Source of the DNA: Rhodamnia argentea
Lineage: Eukaryota; Streptophyta; Magnoliopsida; Myrtales; Myrtaceae
Reading direction: 5' to 3'
Length of the DNA: 64,000 nucleotides
Assembly: GCF_020921035.1 (NCBI RefSeq)
Contig: NC_063155.1
Coordinates: 9,471,001-9,535,000 of the forward strand
Positions within the stretch are counted from its first letter, which is position 1. The number at the start of each line of letters is the position of its first letter. A model generated the notes under the pieces. The model made no database searches and was not told the origin of the DNA. It saw only the letters and a list, made by a program, of their open reading frames with translations. The translations under genes and the position numbers were made by a program. Below, one piece after another: positions 25,430 through 37,644 of the stretch.

Positions 25430-25860
25430 CAATAATAATTAATTAGTCCGACCAGGATTAATTAGTAAAATTGTAATTAATTAACCCAATTATAATTAAT
25501 TAATTCTATCTTAATTAATTAACCGAACTTTAATCGATCAACTCATCTTAATTAATTTATCCGATTACGATCAATTGGTACCACCAATGATTAATTAATT
25601 CAGCTTCGGTTAATTAATCCGACCACGATTTATTAAAGTAATCAAGGTTAAATAAAGTAACTACGGTTAAAATAAAGTAACTATGATTAATAATAAAGTA
25701 ACCATGATTAATTAAAAATAATTATGGTTATTTAACCTAACCAAGGTTAACTTAATCTATCCATAATCAATTAATTTAACCTAACCACCGTTAAACTAAC
25801 TAATCCACAACTAACACCAATTAATATATTCCTAAATACAATTAACGTCCTAATCATAGA
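25430..25860. repeat. Irregular TTAATTAA-rich tandem array
   Basis: Units of roughly 20-30 bp pair 'ttaattaatt' with 'ccgacca.gatta' or 'aaccatgattaa'-like blocks, gradually changing to 'aaagtaaccatgattaa'. It lies inside the LTR-like block. Confidence 0.6.
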
Positions 25861-26440
25861 TTAGGGATTAACTCACAAATCTAACTACGATCAACGACGG
25901 CGGCGGCGACGGCAACGAGGCTCGAGGGCACGACGACGGGCTCGCGACCTCTCGGTCTCGGTGGCTCACGGCGGCTCGGGTCAACCGGCTTAGTGCGGAG
26001 GAGGGCGGCATGGCGGCGACTAAGGGTTTCACGGGCGACGGTCCTCAACGCCGGGCTGAGGCGCGGCGGCGGCGACATCCCGTGGGTCTCGGTGGGTTGC
26101 GGGTGGCTCGGGCTCAATTGGGTCTCGGTTGGATGGGGTAGAGGGTAGCGGGTGGGTGACGGTGAGGGGGCAAGGCTCGAGTGGGCGGCGACTAGGGGAT
26201 TGTAGGGTGATGGTGACGGAGGAGGGTGGCGGTGCGAGGTAGAACCAAGAGTAAGGGGTAGAGGTCGCGAGGCCGGCGACGAGCTTGGTGAGGCGACAGG
26301 TGGCGGGTGAGGTAGATGTGAAGCACGGTGGGCGGCGGTAACGAGACGGCGTGGCGGTGAAGGAAGCGGCGACAAAGGTGGTGGGCGATGGTGGTCAACG
26401 TCGGGTGAGGGGGAGGAGAGTGGAGGGAGTCAGCCAAATG

Positions 26441-26459
26441 AGAGAGAGAGAGAGAGAGA
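26441..26459. repeat. (AG)n microsatellite
   Basis: Perfect dinucleotide run inside the LTR-like block. Confidence 0.9.
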
Positions 26460-26845
26460 TGGGAGTAACTTGAGAGGGGGGCCCACTAAGGTCAACTTAA
26501 CATTAATGGGTTTTGGCTTTTTGTGTATAATATCTAGGGGCAGTTTGGTAATTTGATAAATGGGGACGGGTTAGTCATTTGGCACCACCAACTAAGGGTA
26601 TTTTGATATTTTCACATTTAGGGTTCGTTTAGGGCTAGGCTCGGGCACGAAGGATATTGGTACTACGACATGACAGCTCGACCACCCGGGCTTGACTTTC
26701 TCTGACCGACGTTTCAAAATAATCCAATTATTATCCCTTAAATCCTTAGAAAATTCAATATTATTTGCCAGGCTGAAATTCATGATTAAAATTCATCGAA
26801 TCCAATTATCTTACAGAAGTCAAAACTTCGGGACGTCACAACCAA

Positions 26846-26883
26846 GCACTCGTAATGACGTTCTCCAATGTCATTACGAGTGC
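26846..26883. repeat. Perfect 14-bp hairpin
   Basis: Stem 'gcactcgtaatgac' and its exact complement separated by a 10-base loop, immediately right of the LTR-like block. No terminator role is expected in a plant nuclear spacer. Confidence 0.85.
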
Positions 26884-27575
26884 AAGGCCTCCCTCTGTGT
26901 TGTCGAGGGTTGTTTTGTAATCCGCGTTTTAGTTAAGTTAATACTTTTCTTACTTTACCAAAAAAAATTAATCAGTTTAAAAAATTTAGGACTTAATTGA
27001 CATAAATATAACAAATTTAGAATTTTTTTGGTAATTTTCCCGTCGAGATATCCAACGATACCTAGTCGATTTGAATGAATTGGTATGAAAATCACTCCTT
27101 CAAATTGAAATGGCATTAGAACCAAAGCTCCCACGCACGTATGGAATAACACATACGTGGGAATTGAGCATGCCGTGAATTGAATTGAGCTTACAAAAAT
27201 GCTGTTGAGCCTTTTGTCATGTTATTGAAATGGTGCATGACACTCACTCAGCGCAAATGTCTGCTGCCCTTGCACTTCAATCATTTCTTTCACTTCGTCG
27301 GCTTCCAATTTCAGCCAATCTTTCTAATCTTTTTAGCAAATTACATGTCGTTTGCAGCTCCTCCAAAGAAGAGAGTATTATGCAATACATGGAAGCAAAT
27401 AAGATTTTGCACGAAGAGACGCATAATAAATTCCAACATCTACAGTTGATTTGGAGATTGTGAATTTTTTATTGTTTATATTTATGGGTTCTCCACAAAA
27501 TTAAAGTGCTTTGGGTTAAGCTAATGGAGTTGATTTCGTGACCGAGGAAGGATAGTCCGTGTGCAAATAATCTGA

Positions 27576-27950
27576 TATTGGTATTGGTTGTGATTCATAC
27601 TCCCCATCAACAGAAAAACACGAAATTCTCGCTCGTTGATGAGCTGGCGAGGATCTAAGGGAGCCGCCCTGATGGGGGTATCAAGGAGGGAGCCTCTTGG
27701 ATGCCAAGGGGCTTTTATGACTTAATCCCATAATTTATTAGTAGTTTGGACTTAGGCCCATTACACATAATATCTTTCGCTTATAATTGAATGATGTAAT
27801 ATAGATGTGCGATGTGCTAATTATAGTTGAATCATCTATTGGATGTAGCCCTAGTTTAAAGGTGAATCAAGATAAATCTCGTGTTTTGATTTTTCTTTCT
27901 CACTTTTACGCTCTATTTCGTTGTGATTATACGCCGAATCCTAACCATTA
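27576..27950 (+). mobile_element. Probable LTR remnant related to the solo LTR at 34322
   Basis: Shares ordered blocks with 34322-34596: 'tttattagtagtttggact', 'tggatgtagccctagttt', 'ggtgaatcaag', 'tcgtgttttgatttttc' and a final 'cgaatccta'. The left end is diverged and no target duplication was seen. 27951-29700 shows no gene; it has short stretches repeated near 28780 and 29030 ('ttttggttggagtttctaac' versus 'ttttggggtagaaatttttaac'). Confidence 0.5.
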
Positions 27951-29706
27951 GAACTATGATTCATGTTGTGCCATGCACCTTACTTGAGTTTGATTTGTCA
28001 CCATGCTTCCTTAGTATGATTTTAATGATTGAGGCTACGATAATCATATATTTTACACTGGCGAAAAAGTTAAAATGATATATAATAAAGTAAAATAAAA
28101 CATGAAAGAAAAGGATAGTCGCATACGTCGAGATTTGATGGAGCTTAACGAAATCAGCGACTTCTTAATTACTTGAGGACTTGACTCTTTTGGAAGATAT
28201 TAGGAAACAGTTGCATGTTACGCACTTAAGACAACCTAATCAAATCGAAAAAATGTCGACACAAATCATTATCAAAACCGAACTTTAATTTCATTAGTGT
28301 CGATTAGAGAATATTATAACATAGTTTAACGATAAACGACGATGTTGCTTTCCAACAGAACATGTGGGATCCATTGTCGCCTGTGAAAACCTTATCCTTG
28401 ACCTAACACCCCTAGATCATCATGCACCCACCATCCACAACTTGTAAAAATATGTACATTGCTCAATTTTTTTTTTCTCTCTTTATTATTCTTCTTTGCT
28501 TAATTTGATTGGTTTAAGGACCATACCTAAACTTAAATTTTTAAATTTTTTTTGAAGTGTGTGGTATAGAAGGGCCCTCATCCCACAAGCTGATCTCAGA
28601 GGTAACTCTAAATTTTGGCAACATCCCCCGTGATATATTTGTCAACAGACATATTATGAAGTTTTGAAGAACCCCTTTTGGAGTAATATATAAAGCTACT
28701 TTGTTAAACATAATCCCACATCATTTGTCTAGAGGGTCAAATATGCTTAGCAAATTCATGTAGTCTCCCTCCACCTAATTATCGGGTTAACTTTTTTGGT
28801 TGGAGTTTCTAACATATTATCGTCAAAGCACAGGCCAATAATTGAACTCACAACACTCATCATTCAAACTCATTCGCTCGTGGTGGAATCACTAGTTGCT
28901 CCACAACAGGAGCCAAGTACTCATTTGCTTACGCACGAGGGAGATTGCTAAGCATAAATCTCACGCCGCCTACATACGTGGTAATAATATGTAATATATG
29001 CATATAGCTTCCCTCCACTAATGATTTATTCTTTTGGGGTAGAAATTTTTAACATGGTATCGAAGTGCCTAGGACTCCCTTTCATACTCATTGATCGTGG
29101 TAGGTTCACAATTTGCTCACACATAATAGGAGCAATACCCGTTTCACCATACAAAGCCATGTGCAAGGAACTGAGTTAACTTTCACCTATTAGATTAAAC
29201 TTTTGCGTTAGAGTTTCCAGTAACACGGCTAATTTGTAATCTAAACTATATAATGGTACCACTAATAAGAATTTTTTTTTTCTCCAATGACAATTGACTA
29301 AATAACAATTTTTCCCCGCTAACATACATCGCCTATTCGTCGTTGCCACTAATTAGAAAAAATTTCTTTTCCCACCAAAAATTGACAAAGAAACTCATTT
29401 TCTTTTCTCAAGTCTCTATGTCTCTGTTGTTGCTCAGATATTCTGATTAGCGTATGTTAAAATATCTTTAACACCCTAAATGAAGTGGTTGACATTGTGA
29501 CAACACATAGTTGGCGAAACTTCAATTAGGCACACTGAAAACGTCGTTATTGCCATCCCTAACTTCGTTTTTTCAGGGGGAGACACTGAGAAAAGTGATG
29601 GAGCAAGCACCATGGTTCAACAATAGAAATGCCAAACAAGCTGGTTCTTGACGTACCCAACTTGGAGAACCCTTTCTCTCGCCAAGCCCAGAAAAAACTC
29701 AGGGAT

Positions 29707-30020
29707 GATTATCCAAAAATTCCTAAACATATCATAGTTGTACGACGTCTAATTCAGTCATAAATCTTTCAATTGCGTTGACTTAATCCTAAACCTTTTT
29801 ATGATTCGTCAATTTAATCCTAAGCCTTTCACTTGTGCCAATTTACATGTGAAAAAGCTGCAGAGCAAGATTATGGGATCATATCAGCAAACCGTCAAAA
29901 TGTTTAGGAATAAATTGGCATAAGTGAAAGGTTTATGACTGAATTTGCAAAATCATCATAAGATTTAAGCACTGAATTGATCTCCGTACATTAGATTTAT
30001 GACTTTTTTTGGAAATTTTT
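29707..30020. mobile_element. Family B miniature element, short copy
   Basis: The left 'ttcctaaacatatcatag' with 'cgtctaattcagtcataaatc' is mirrored by 'aaggtttatgactgaattt' and 'agatttatgacttttttt' at the right. Confidence 0.5.
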
Positions 30021-30774
30021 TTCCGAAAAAAGGACTTTGGTCACGAGCAATGGCTGCCAGCCACTGGTGTCACTAATGGACAAGTTACATGATGCCCAAC
30101 CTCTTCTCACTTTTGAAGATGTGAACTGATGATGTTTGTAACATAAACAAAGGCCAGCAAGTTGGGCAAGGAAGGTCAGGGACCCCTCTCAAGAAAACTC
30201 AGCCGCAGCGACATTTTGTATCAAATGTATTAGTCAAAACCAACCTTAGCTTATCGTCGCATTTTTGTCCTCATGCAAGAAATCAAACTATATAATATAA
30301 ATATTTACATCAAGGATAATATAAATCTTAATGCATGGCTCCTCCACCCAATCTGCAAGAGATAATAAATTTATTTGCGAATGTACATTCATCGCGTATT
30401 TAAAAAAAAAATGAATTTTAATAGCTCCATTATTAATTTTTTTCCATGTGATCACTTTTGACGCACCTTTATCTCTCCTTGTCAAACTTTTTGCGTCACT
30501 TTATCTTCGGGGGGACAGACACTACCGAGGAAATGTCGGGTTCTTGCAACTGGAAACCTAGGCCTAGGTGATGATGATGGACTTCGATTGCAAGTATCAA
30601 ATCGAAAGTATTAGAGCCGTAGGGAACTTTGCCGAAAGAGGGTGCTGATGATGGACTTATCCTCTTCAAGATAATCTTAGATAAAAATGTGAATTTTGCA
30701 AAAATTTCACGCGTATGATTTGTGTATAGCATGTGATTGTAATTTACATCGAAAAAATGAGACCATGAATACTA

Positions 30775-30965
30775 TAACTTTCGTATGATACTCACTTCGG
30801 TGCCAAAATATTCCCGGCGACCACTTGAGTATCACGTCAGTAGAAAATTAATCACTTAAGTGCTTAATCGAGCGATTCGTCATTACGTGGCTTTTTAGAT
30901 TTTGACTCCGTCTCGACTTTTTTACGAAGAAACTCGAGTCTAATGTGGATAATCTTCGACTGACA
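30775..30965. mobile_element. Partial family A element
   Basis: 'ctcacttcggtgccaaaat' and 'aatcacttaagtgcttaatc' are family A blocks. The right arm is not recognisable. The surrounding 30021-31430 has no gene. Confidence 0.4.
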
Positions 30966-31429
30966 TGGCAAAAAAAGGGCCAAAAGTTCTCCCAAATTGA
31001 TTTGAAAATGAAACCCTAATCTTTGAGTGCTCTCTAGCTGGACCGGAGAAGAAGAGAAATTGAGGAATCATGGCTCCTCGACATCGACGACGAAGAGCGA
31101 GAGAAATGGAGGTTCCGACGAGCAACATGCCTGGAAGATTTGTTTTTCATTCTTTCAAATTTGTCAATTTTTCTTATCTTTCCCTATTCTTTTCGTCTTT
31201 CTTAACTCTAATTTTGAAAAACAGAATATAGAAAAGAGGAAGAACAAAAAAAAGAAAAGAGGGTTCTCAGGGAATTAAGAAAGCATTCTCAAACTACATT
31301 GACCAAGCAAATCGTGGGCAGGCAATAACAAGCACACACACGATCAAGAAGGCCTTCCTTTGGGCATGCCCAAAAGCCACTTCGTCTGTGTATATCGGCG
31401 AGCACAAAAGCATGGGTCGATGTTTAAAG

Positions 31430-33560
31430 CCGGAGAGAAAATAACGACAAAGTGATTATGATGGTTGAACCCTAATTAGGATCTCTTGATATGTATTTAT
31501 AGGGGCTTAAGTACACCATAAGTGCCATAAGTTGTGTACGGCGCTCACTTTAGTACCAAAACTTTCAAATCGATCACTTTAGTGCTAAGTTTTTGTAACT
31601 TCGATCACTTAAGTGCCAACTTCTTTTAAAAACAACCACTTTAGTGCTAAAGCTGACGTGGCTTGCTGAAAATTCGACACTTGTTATTTTTTATTAATAT
31701 TTGAGATGACGTGGTTCGGTGAATTTGACACTAAAGTGATCGTTTTTAAAAGAAGTTGGCACGTAAGTGATCGAAGTTACAAAAACTTAGCACTAAAGTG
31801 ATCGTTTTGAAAGTTTTGGCACTGAAGTGATCGAAGTTACAAAAACTTAGCACTAAAGTGATCGATTTGAAAGTTTTGGCACTAAAGTGAGCGCCGTACA
31901 CAACTTATGGCACTTGAGGTGTACTTAAGCCTATTTATAGGAGTGACTAATTACAGTAAAGGTACATAAAAAAACATAATCACGGAAATACCCTATCATA
32001 CATATAAATTAGACATTAATACTCCACATCAATCCCAACTATGTATAACAAGCGAGAGATTGGATCTTAGCAGCGCATGATGCAAACTAGGTAGCCCCTT
32101 GGTGAATATGCCTGCCAGCCGATCCAAGATGGGTACATAGTAAGCACGTAGATCACCAGAAGCAACCCGCTCTCGGACAAAATAAAAATTCAACTCAATG
32201 TGTTTGGTGCGAGCATGAAATACAGGATTGAGAGCACAATATGTGGCAAAGATATTGTTACAATAAATTGTGAGAGGATTAAAAAGTGGGACTTTGAGCT
32301 CAAAAAGTAAATGATGAATCCAAATAATCTCGATAGAGCGGTGAGTAACAGCATGATACTCAGCCTTTGTACTAGAATGGGCGAAAGTGGATTGCTTGTT
32401 AGCACTCCATGAAATAAGATTGGTGCCTAAATATACACAAAAACCTAAGGTAGAAAGTTGAGTATCAGATCACCCAACCCAATCTACATCCACATAAGTA
32501 GTCAATGAGGTGGGAGAGCACTGCTCATTAAGCAATCCGTGGGTGTGCCAACTAAATACCAATATATACATCCGACGGCTTGCGGATGAGGTAACTCGGA
32601 TTGATGCATGAATTGGCAAACCAAGTTTACATCAAAACTAATATCATATCTATTCATGGACACATATTGTAAAGCATCAATCATTTGTTGATACAATGTC
32701 GGAGAAGGGAGAAGCTCACCATCATTAGTAGATAAGAGAGTCTTCGAGGTCAAGAGAATGATTACAAGCTATAACTTAACAAGGTCAAACTTGCACAAAA
32801 GGCTATCAACATACTTAGCTTTAGATAAAAGTGTACCGTTAGAGTGGTGATGAGCCTCAATGCCCAGGAAACAGTGAAGTGGTCCAAGATCCTTCATTGC
32901 AAATTCTTGTGAGAGTCGAGTAATCAAAGACCGTAGTAAATGAGGAATATCACTAGCGACAAGGATATCATCAACACACAATAGAAGATAATAGATGCCC
33001 CAAGAAGAAGCACGGACAAATAACGACAGATCAGCCTTACGCTCCACGAAACAAAATGATTACAAGAAATAGTTGAAGCGAAGAAACCATGCACATGGAG
33101 CTTGATTTAAATCATAAATAGATTTCTGGAGACGACACACATGATTCAAGAGCTCAATATTAGAGAAATCAAGAAGTTGGTGCATGTAAACTTATTTACA
33201 AAGGATGACATGCAAGAAAGCATTCCTAACGGATGGCCCATCCCGATGAAATAGAAATAGAGAGAATAACACGACTTGTAGCAAGTTTAACGATAAGGCT
33301 AAAAGTCTTGTCATAATCTAATCTGACACGTTGCTTAAATCCTTGTGTAACGAGGTGAGCTTCGAAGCGTTTGATTGTTCCATCGGATTTTTCCTTAACC
33401 TTAAAAATCCATTTACGACTGAATAAATTCTTAAAAGGATCAAGTGGTACAAGATCCCATGTGTGATCAATGACCAAGGCATTAATTTCATCTGCCATAG
33501 CTGCTTTCGAACATGGATCAAGAATGATCTTAGAATAGCAAGTCTGTTGCTCTTTGTGAA
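31430..33560 (-). mobile_element. Second Ty1/copia relic (minus strand): RT, RNase H and 3' LTR
   Basis: Minus-strand frames broken by stops give, in order, 'MADEINALVIDHTWDLVP' (33498-33445), 'RKWIFKVKEKSDGTIKRF', 'LLLCVDDILVAS' carrying the catalytic VDD (near 32980), 'FAMKDLGPLHCFLGIE' (near 32890) and a later 'INLSYLPHPQAVGCIYWY'-like RNase H segment (near 32600). Below about 32035 the sequence is non-coding and LTR-like, with a minus-strand TATA box 'cctataaata'. Integrase and gag are absent. A family A element splits the LTR. Confidence 0.7.
31504..31931. mobile_element. Family A foldback element with 10-bp target duplication
   Basis: 428 bp. The ends 'ggcttaagtacacc' and 'ggtgtacttaagcc' are exact inverted repeats, and the arms stay complementary for well over 150 bp ('ttgtgtacggcgctcacttt' against its complement). 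'tatttatagg' lies on both sides (31494-31503 and 31932-31941). Ten-bp duplications and long terminal inverted repeats fit a non-autonomous Mutator-like element. Inside each arm, 'cgatcactttagtgc' units are tandemly repeated. No coding content. Confidence 0.85.
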
Positions 33561-34321
33561 AAGAGCGAAAGAGATTTAAAAAAAAATTATGGTTTTAGAA
33601 ATTTCAGATTTAGCACGAGCCTGCATAGGATGATTGAGAGAAGAAACGGAAGTGGAGGAGCTGCAGAGAAGTAGAGAGGATTCGTGGATATAATGTGGGA
33701 GGAATTTGATTGGAAGAAAAGTTAGGTTGGGTGAGTGGATTCAAAAAGAGTGACCTTAAGCTATTAGATGAAAGCGTCGTTTAATAGCAAGTACGTTGTC
33801 ACCATCAAATCCTTGACCTGACCCGGCTTTGAAAGCCTGCTCCAGCAAGCTAAGTAGTAATTCGGATCCCACAATGAAACGGGCTTTGACGAGACCTTGC
33901 GGAGGAAATTTCACGGCTCTTCGCTGTGGCCACAAAGAAGAGCTTCAGTCTGCGTATTATTCATATTCCAGCCCTAATTTTTTTTTTTTTTAATCCATAG
34001 GGTCAAAACAACATCGGTTCTTGTAGTTTTCGCTGATTAGATGTTTGGGCGAGCATGTCGGCCAACTTGTGATAAATTAATGCCACATGGATATCCCGGC
34101 CACACAAGTTGCTGATGGCATCAATTTTTTTTTTTTTTACCAAATTGACATTCAAGTGATCGCTCAAAAAGTTTCGACATTGAAATGAGCGCTGCATGAA
34201 AGTCACGAGAATTTTACTGTCTTTTTTTTTTTTTCCAAATTGAATCTATTAGACACAAGAAACCACATGGCATATTACGAAAGCTATATCAAACAATAAA
34301 GCTAAGTTAAAAGGCCATAAT

Positions 34322-34596
34322 TGTTGGAGTGTGGTTCATATTTTCTTACGACAGGAAAACACGTGGGTCCCGCTAGACACCATAAGACTTTTACGATTCA
34401 AGCTCATAATTTTTTATTAGTAGTTTGGACTCGAGCTCTTGAATAACTACTGTTATATATATAGTGTTAATTATAGTATAATCTTTTGCTGGATGTAGTC
34501 CTAATTTGAGGGTGAATCAAGTTAATATCTCGTATCTCGATTTTTCTTTCTCCATTTACGTTTTACTTCGATTTGATTGTGCGTTGAATCCTATCA
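34322..34596 (+). mobile_element. Short solo LTR (275 bp) with TSD
   Basis: Starts 'tgttggagtgtggttcat' and ends 'ttgaatcctatca' (TG...CA). The flanking 5-mers are both 'ataat' (34317-34321 and 34597-34601). It contains a TATA-like 'gttatatatatag'. Related to the remnant at 27576-27950. The spacer 33561-34321 contains only poly-T runs and a small family A fragment near 34140-34200. Confidence 0.8.
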
Positions 34597-35024
34597 ATAA
34601 TAAACTCCCTCTTCACTGATTGCATAAGTGGATTTTGACTTGTGTTAAGTCCTCTTATTATCTTTCATGAACTTAACCCAAAAAAAAAAGGGGAGAGGAT
34701 ATGCATGCTTTAGTCTACGCGCACCTTTTCTATCTTAGGTGAGCCGTACTAACTTTTGATTATCTGAACTATTAAATAAATTGCACCGCAATCAATTACA
34801 GGCTGTGTTCTTCACGAGATTAGGTATATGCCATCGTCATCTATTTTTCATCTTTGGAATAACATGGAGACAAGCCATTGAGGAAATCGATAGTGCCAAG
34901 TCATCTGAAAACGCAACATAGAATATGCCTCATATATGCTTTAAATCTCCACATAAAAACTTCGGGAAAAATGGCTCGGTATTTTCGGAGTTTGATTTCT
35001 CTTATCAAGTCAAGGAGCATTAAG

Positions 35025-35205
35025 GCTCCTTTTGTTTCATAAAAAATAAATATTCTAAAAAAAAATTTCCTGAAGATGGTCGTACCTATCGCTTACGAAA
35101 ATGTATGGACATGTTTCACCAGAATTTCTACCACGACAAGCCAAAATTAGTTTTTCGGCTTTCAAATGTAGGAAAAAAGGGTCCTGTGGCAATTCCGGAC
35201 AAAAG
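35025..35205. mobile_element. Family C fragment
   Basis: 'aaggctccttttgtttcataa' followed by 'aaaatgtatggacatgtttc' resembles the family C left half. The right half is diverged. 34602-35024 has no gene. Confidence 0.4.
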
Positions 35206-35269
35206 TGATTAAGAAAATCGGGAAATCAACTAGTAGAAACTTCAGTAAATTATAAAAACGTAAATCCAA

Positions 35270-35460
35270 CTAGAGTTTGACTCAACAGAAAGGTGTAAAG
35301 AGTATAATTCTTACAAACGAACCAACACATACAAACTTCTCCGTAGTTTGACTCGACGATAAAGCCTGAACACGCTTCAACACTATACCGGAGTTTGATT
35401 CAACGGCAGAGCGTCTAGGATAAACATAAACGCCCGGTTTTGAGTTGACGATGAGAATCT
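35270..35460. repeat. Degenerate minisatellite with 'agtttgactcaac' core
   Basis: Cores near 35272, 35345, 35392 and 35440 ('gagtttgactcaacag', 'tagtttgactcgacg', 'gagtttgattcaacg', 'ttttgagttgacga') at roughly 50-70 bp spacing. The following 35461-36160 holds no recognisable gene. Confidence 0.45.
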
Positions 35461-36164
35461 GAAAACTATAGCTAAGGAATTTAAAGTGCGATGTAGAAAG
35501 TAAAAATAAAGATAAATTTGTTTGATTTGTTCGGAGACTTTCCTGATGGATGCTTTATGATATTTATAGTGCTTGAATGAATAACTGCTCTTCGACAGTT
35601 CCAACTTTCAAAACATGCTTATCGATTGCTTCCACGTTTACTATTCTCCATGAACCGTTGGGCCACATCCTTGGGCAGTTATTTCTAGCCTATGCAATGA
35701 ACTACATAACTATCGACAGTTTTCCAATGACTTGTTGTGACTTGATCCTTCTCTTCTTCACTCTTATCGATCGTGCCCTCGTTCTTTACTCATATAAATC
35801 TCACGACCGAGTCTTCATGTGGTCATATTACGGCTTGTGTAACTGTCGATGGTCATTCTCCCGTCGGATGTTCAAATAATGTTAATCTACTAATTCTAGC
35901 ACGTATACCAAAGGATACTTCAAATTCTTGACGGCACCACTTGTTGTTGGCGCCAGAATCCGCAACTATTTCACTTTTCTCATCATGTTTTGTTGGTTGG
36001 ACACTTGGCATTAGTTTATATCATTATCGATAAGCAATCCAACATTCTCCAACAAATCGATAATCATGGCAATCCTCATGTGCCATGCGCATGACCTTCT
36101 CATGTCCTGATGATCTGCTTTAAATTTTCCCCTCGTGCTTTAGGTACATGTGTCGACGGACGAA

Positions 36165-36340
36165 CTATTTTTAGTGTCCACATGATGAAAATATTTTCAA
36201 CGTCCGTAATAATGTTTAGACATAAATTGTTATCAATAAAAATTTTACTCATTAATTAATTGCTTTAAGCAACACAAATTATTGCTTTTAGAAAATATTT
36301 TTCAAATCATCTAGCTTCGTGAGACAAACAGAGCCTAAGA
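36165..36340. mobile_element. Family C miniature element
   Basis: Has 'atgaaaatattttcaacgtc', 'atgtttagacataaattg' and 'agcttcgtgagacaaacag', the family C blocks in order. 36341-36686 shows nothing further. Confidence 0.45.
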
Positions 36341-36686
36341 AATATTATTGTACATGACACCTTCCCTTTATAATGGATGAGACATGTATCTTTGTGGGGT
36401 TTAATTGATTTTTAGCTCGGATTGTCAAGCATGTATCTTTTTTTCTATTCCTTTATGGTACAGCACATTGTCAACATTGTTGAGTGTATGAAACAATGTA
36501 CGTGATCCTTGTTCATTGTGGTTGGAAGAGACTATCCAAAACGCATGCAATTTTGGGGTTTCAATCAGCACATTACACGTTTAGGTTTCTAGGGGAGGGG
36601 ACCATTTGGAAAACTGAAAGGTACACTTAATCATACATTAAATCTCTAATTATCTTACCTAACATAGGATAGTGACTTAAAAAATA

Positions 36687-37246
36687 GGAGAATTGTTCAA
36701 AATGTTCTAAACATATTGCATTTTTGCCAATTCAGTCTCAAATCTTTTAATTTTCACAATTTTTTTTTGGCAAATCTAAACTTTTTTTACGCTTTGCCAA
36801 TTGAGTTCATCCAGCCAATTTTAGCCGAGAATTACTAACATGGATGCCGATTGTTTTACGCGACACGGTTGGCACCGATGTGAATAATTTTTAATATTTT
36901 ATTTATTTTTTCTTTTTCTTTTTATTTATTCCATTTTTTTATACATTTCTAGCCAACCAAAATGGGAAAAAAACAAAGAAAGGAAAGAAAAGGAAATAAT
37001 AAAGAATTAATAAAAGGTTAATAAAGATTCCATATATATTAAGATGTTATTAGAGATTTTTCACGTCAATATGTTCGTGCCACGTGGGACGGCCGTCGTC
37101 CATATAAGCGATTTCTGACCAAAATTGGCTAGATAGGTTCAATGGGCAAAGCATGAAAATGTTTAGGACTCTAGTAGTATATTAAAAGGTTTATGATTAA
37201 ATTGGTAAAATTGCAATGAATTTAGAACATTTTGGACAATTCTCCC
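36687..37246. mobile_element. Family B miniature element with clear terminal inverted repeats
   Basis: The left end 'ggagaattgttcaaaatg' and the complement of the right end 'ggagaattgtccaaaatg' differ by one base. Internal 'ccaattcagtctcaaatc' and 'ccaattgagttcatcc' blocks mirror the right half. Confidence 0.65.
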
Positions 37247-37350
37247 TCCTTAAATCATCGTGCCTGTTCATTAACCTGCCCTAATTACAAAGTTAAAGGG
37301 ATTGTACTTGGAGTTCAATATACTTTATTTCTACTTATCATCTAGTTAGA

Positions 37351-37644
37351 GGAAATTATCTAATCGGTACTTAATTTATTGTACGCATGCTAATTTAGTC
37401 CTAATTTTTTTTAATTTAATCTTACACTTTTGCGCAAAGTTCCAATGTAGTTCTTCCGACGAATGCTCACCATAAACCGCTAACATAACATTGTGCCACA
37501 TAGAACGGTCGGTGATGACTGGATCGCTACATCCGCGATTTTTGGGGAAAACTAGCCGAAAAGAAATACATTGAAATTTCGCGTAAAGATTTACAACTAA
37601 ATTGACATAATAGAAAAGTTTAGGATTGATCGGACGAATTTTCC
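37351..37644. mobile_element. Family B-related element
   Basis: The left 'ggaaattatctaatcgg' and right 'ccgacgaattttcc'-like end ('cggacgaattttcc') are inversely related. The centre carries 'cgaatgctcaccataaaccg' and mirrored 'cgattttt' blocks. Confidence 0.45.

Larger units (their letters stand above)
23832..26840 (+). mobile_element. LTR-like block, ~3.0 kb, non-coding
   Basis: Begins 'tgtcacgccccaatccccgg' and ends 'cttcgggacgtcaca', the usual start and end of a class of plant Ty3/gypsy LTRs. No exact target duplication was found: the flanking 5-mers 'cccat' and 'accaa' do not match. The interior has an AT-rich TTAATTAA array, a GC-rich patch (25880-26400) whose longest frame is a proline/serine-rich low-complexity reading on minus, and a GA microsatellite. 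It could be a solo LTR or a LARD-like remnant. Confidence 0.5.

Noticed and set aside
25881..26375. 164-codon Pro/Ser-rich minus-strand frame
   Set aside because: Low-complexity reading of the GC-rich part of the LTR-like block; no recognisable protein.
23827..26845. Target-site duplication for the 3-kb LTR-like block
   Set aside because: The flanking 5-mers ('cccat' and 'accaa') do not match, so an intact insertion cannot be claimed.
35272..35460. Spaced short repeats that might suggest a CRISPR-like array
   Set aside because: Cores are degenerate, spacing is irregular, and this is plant nuclear DNA.
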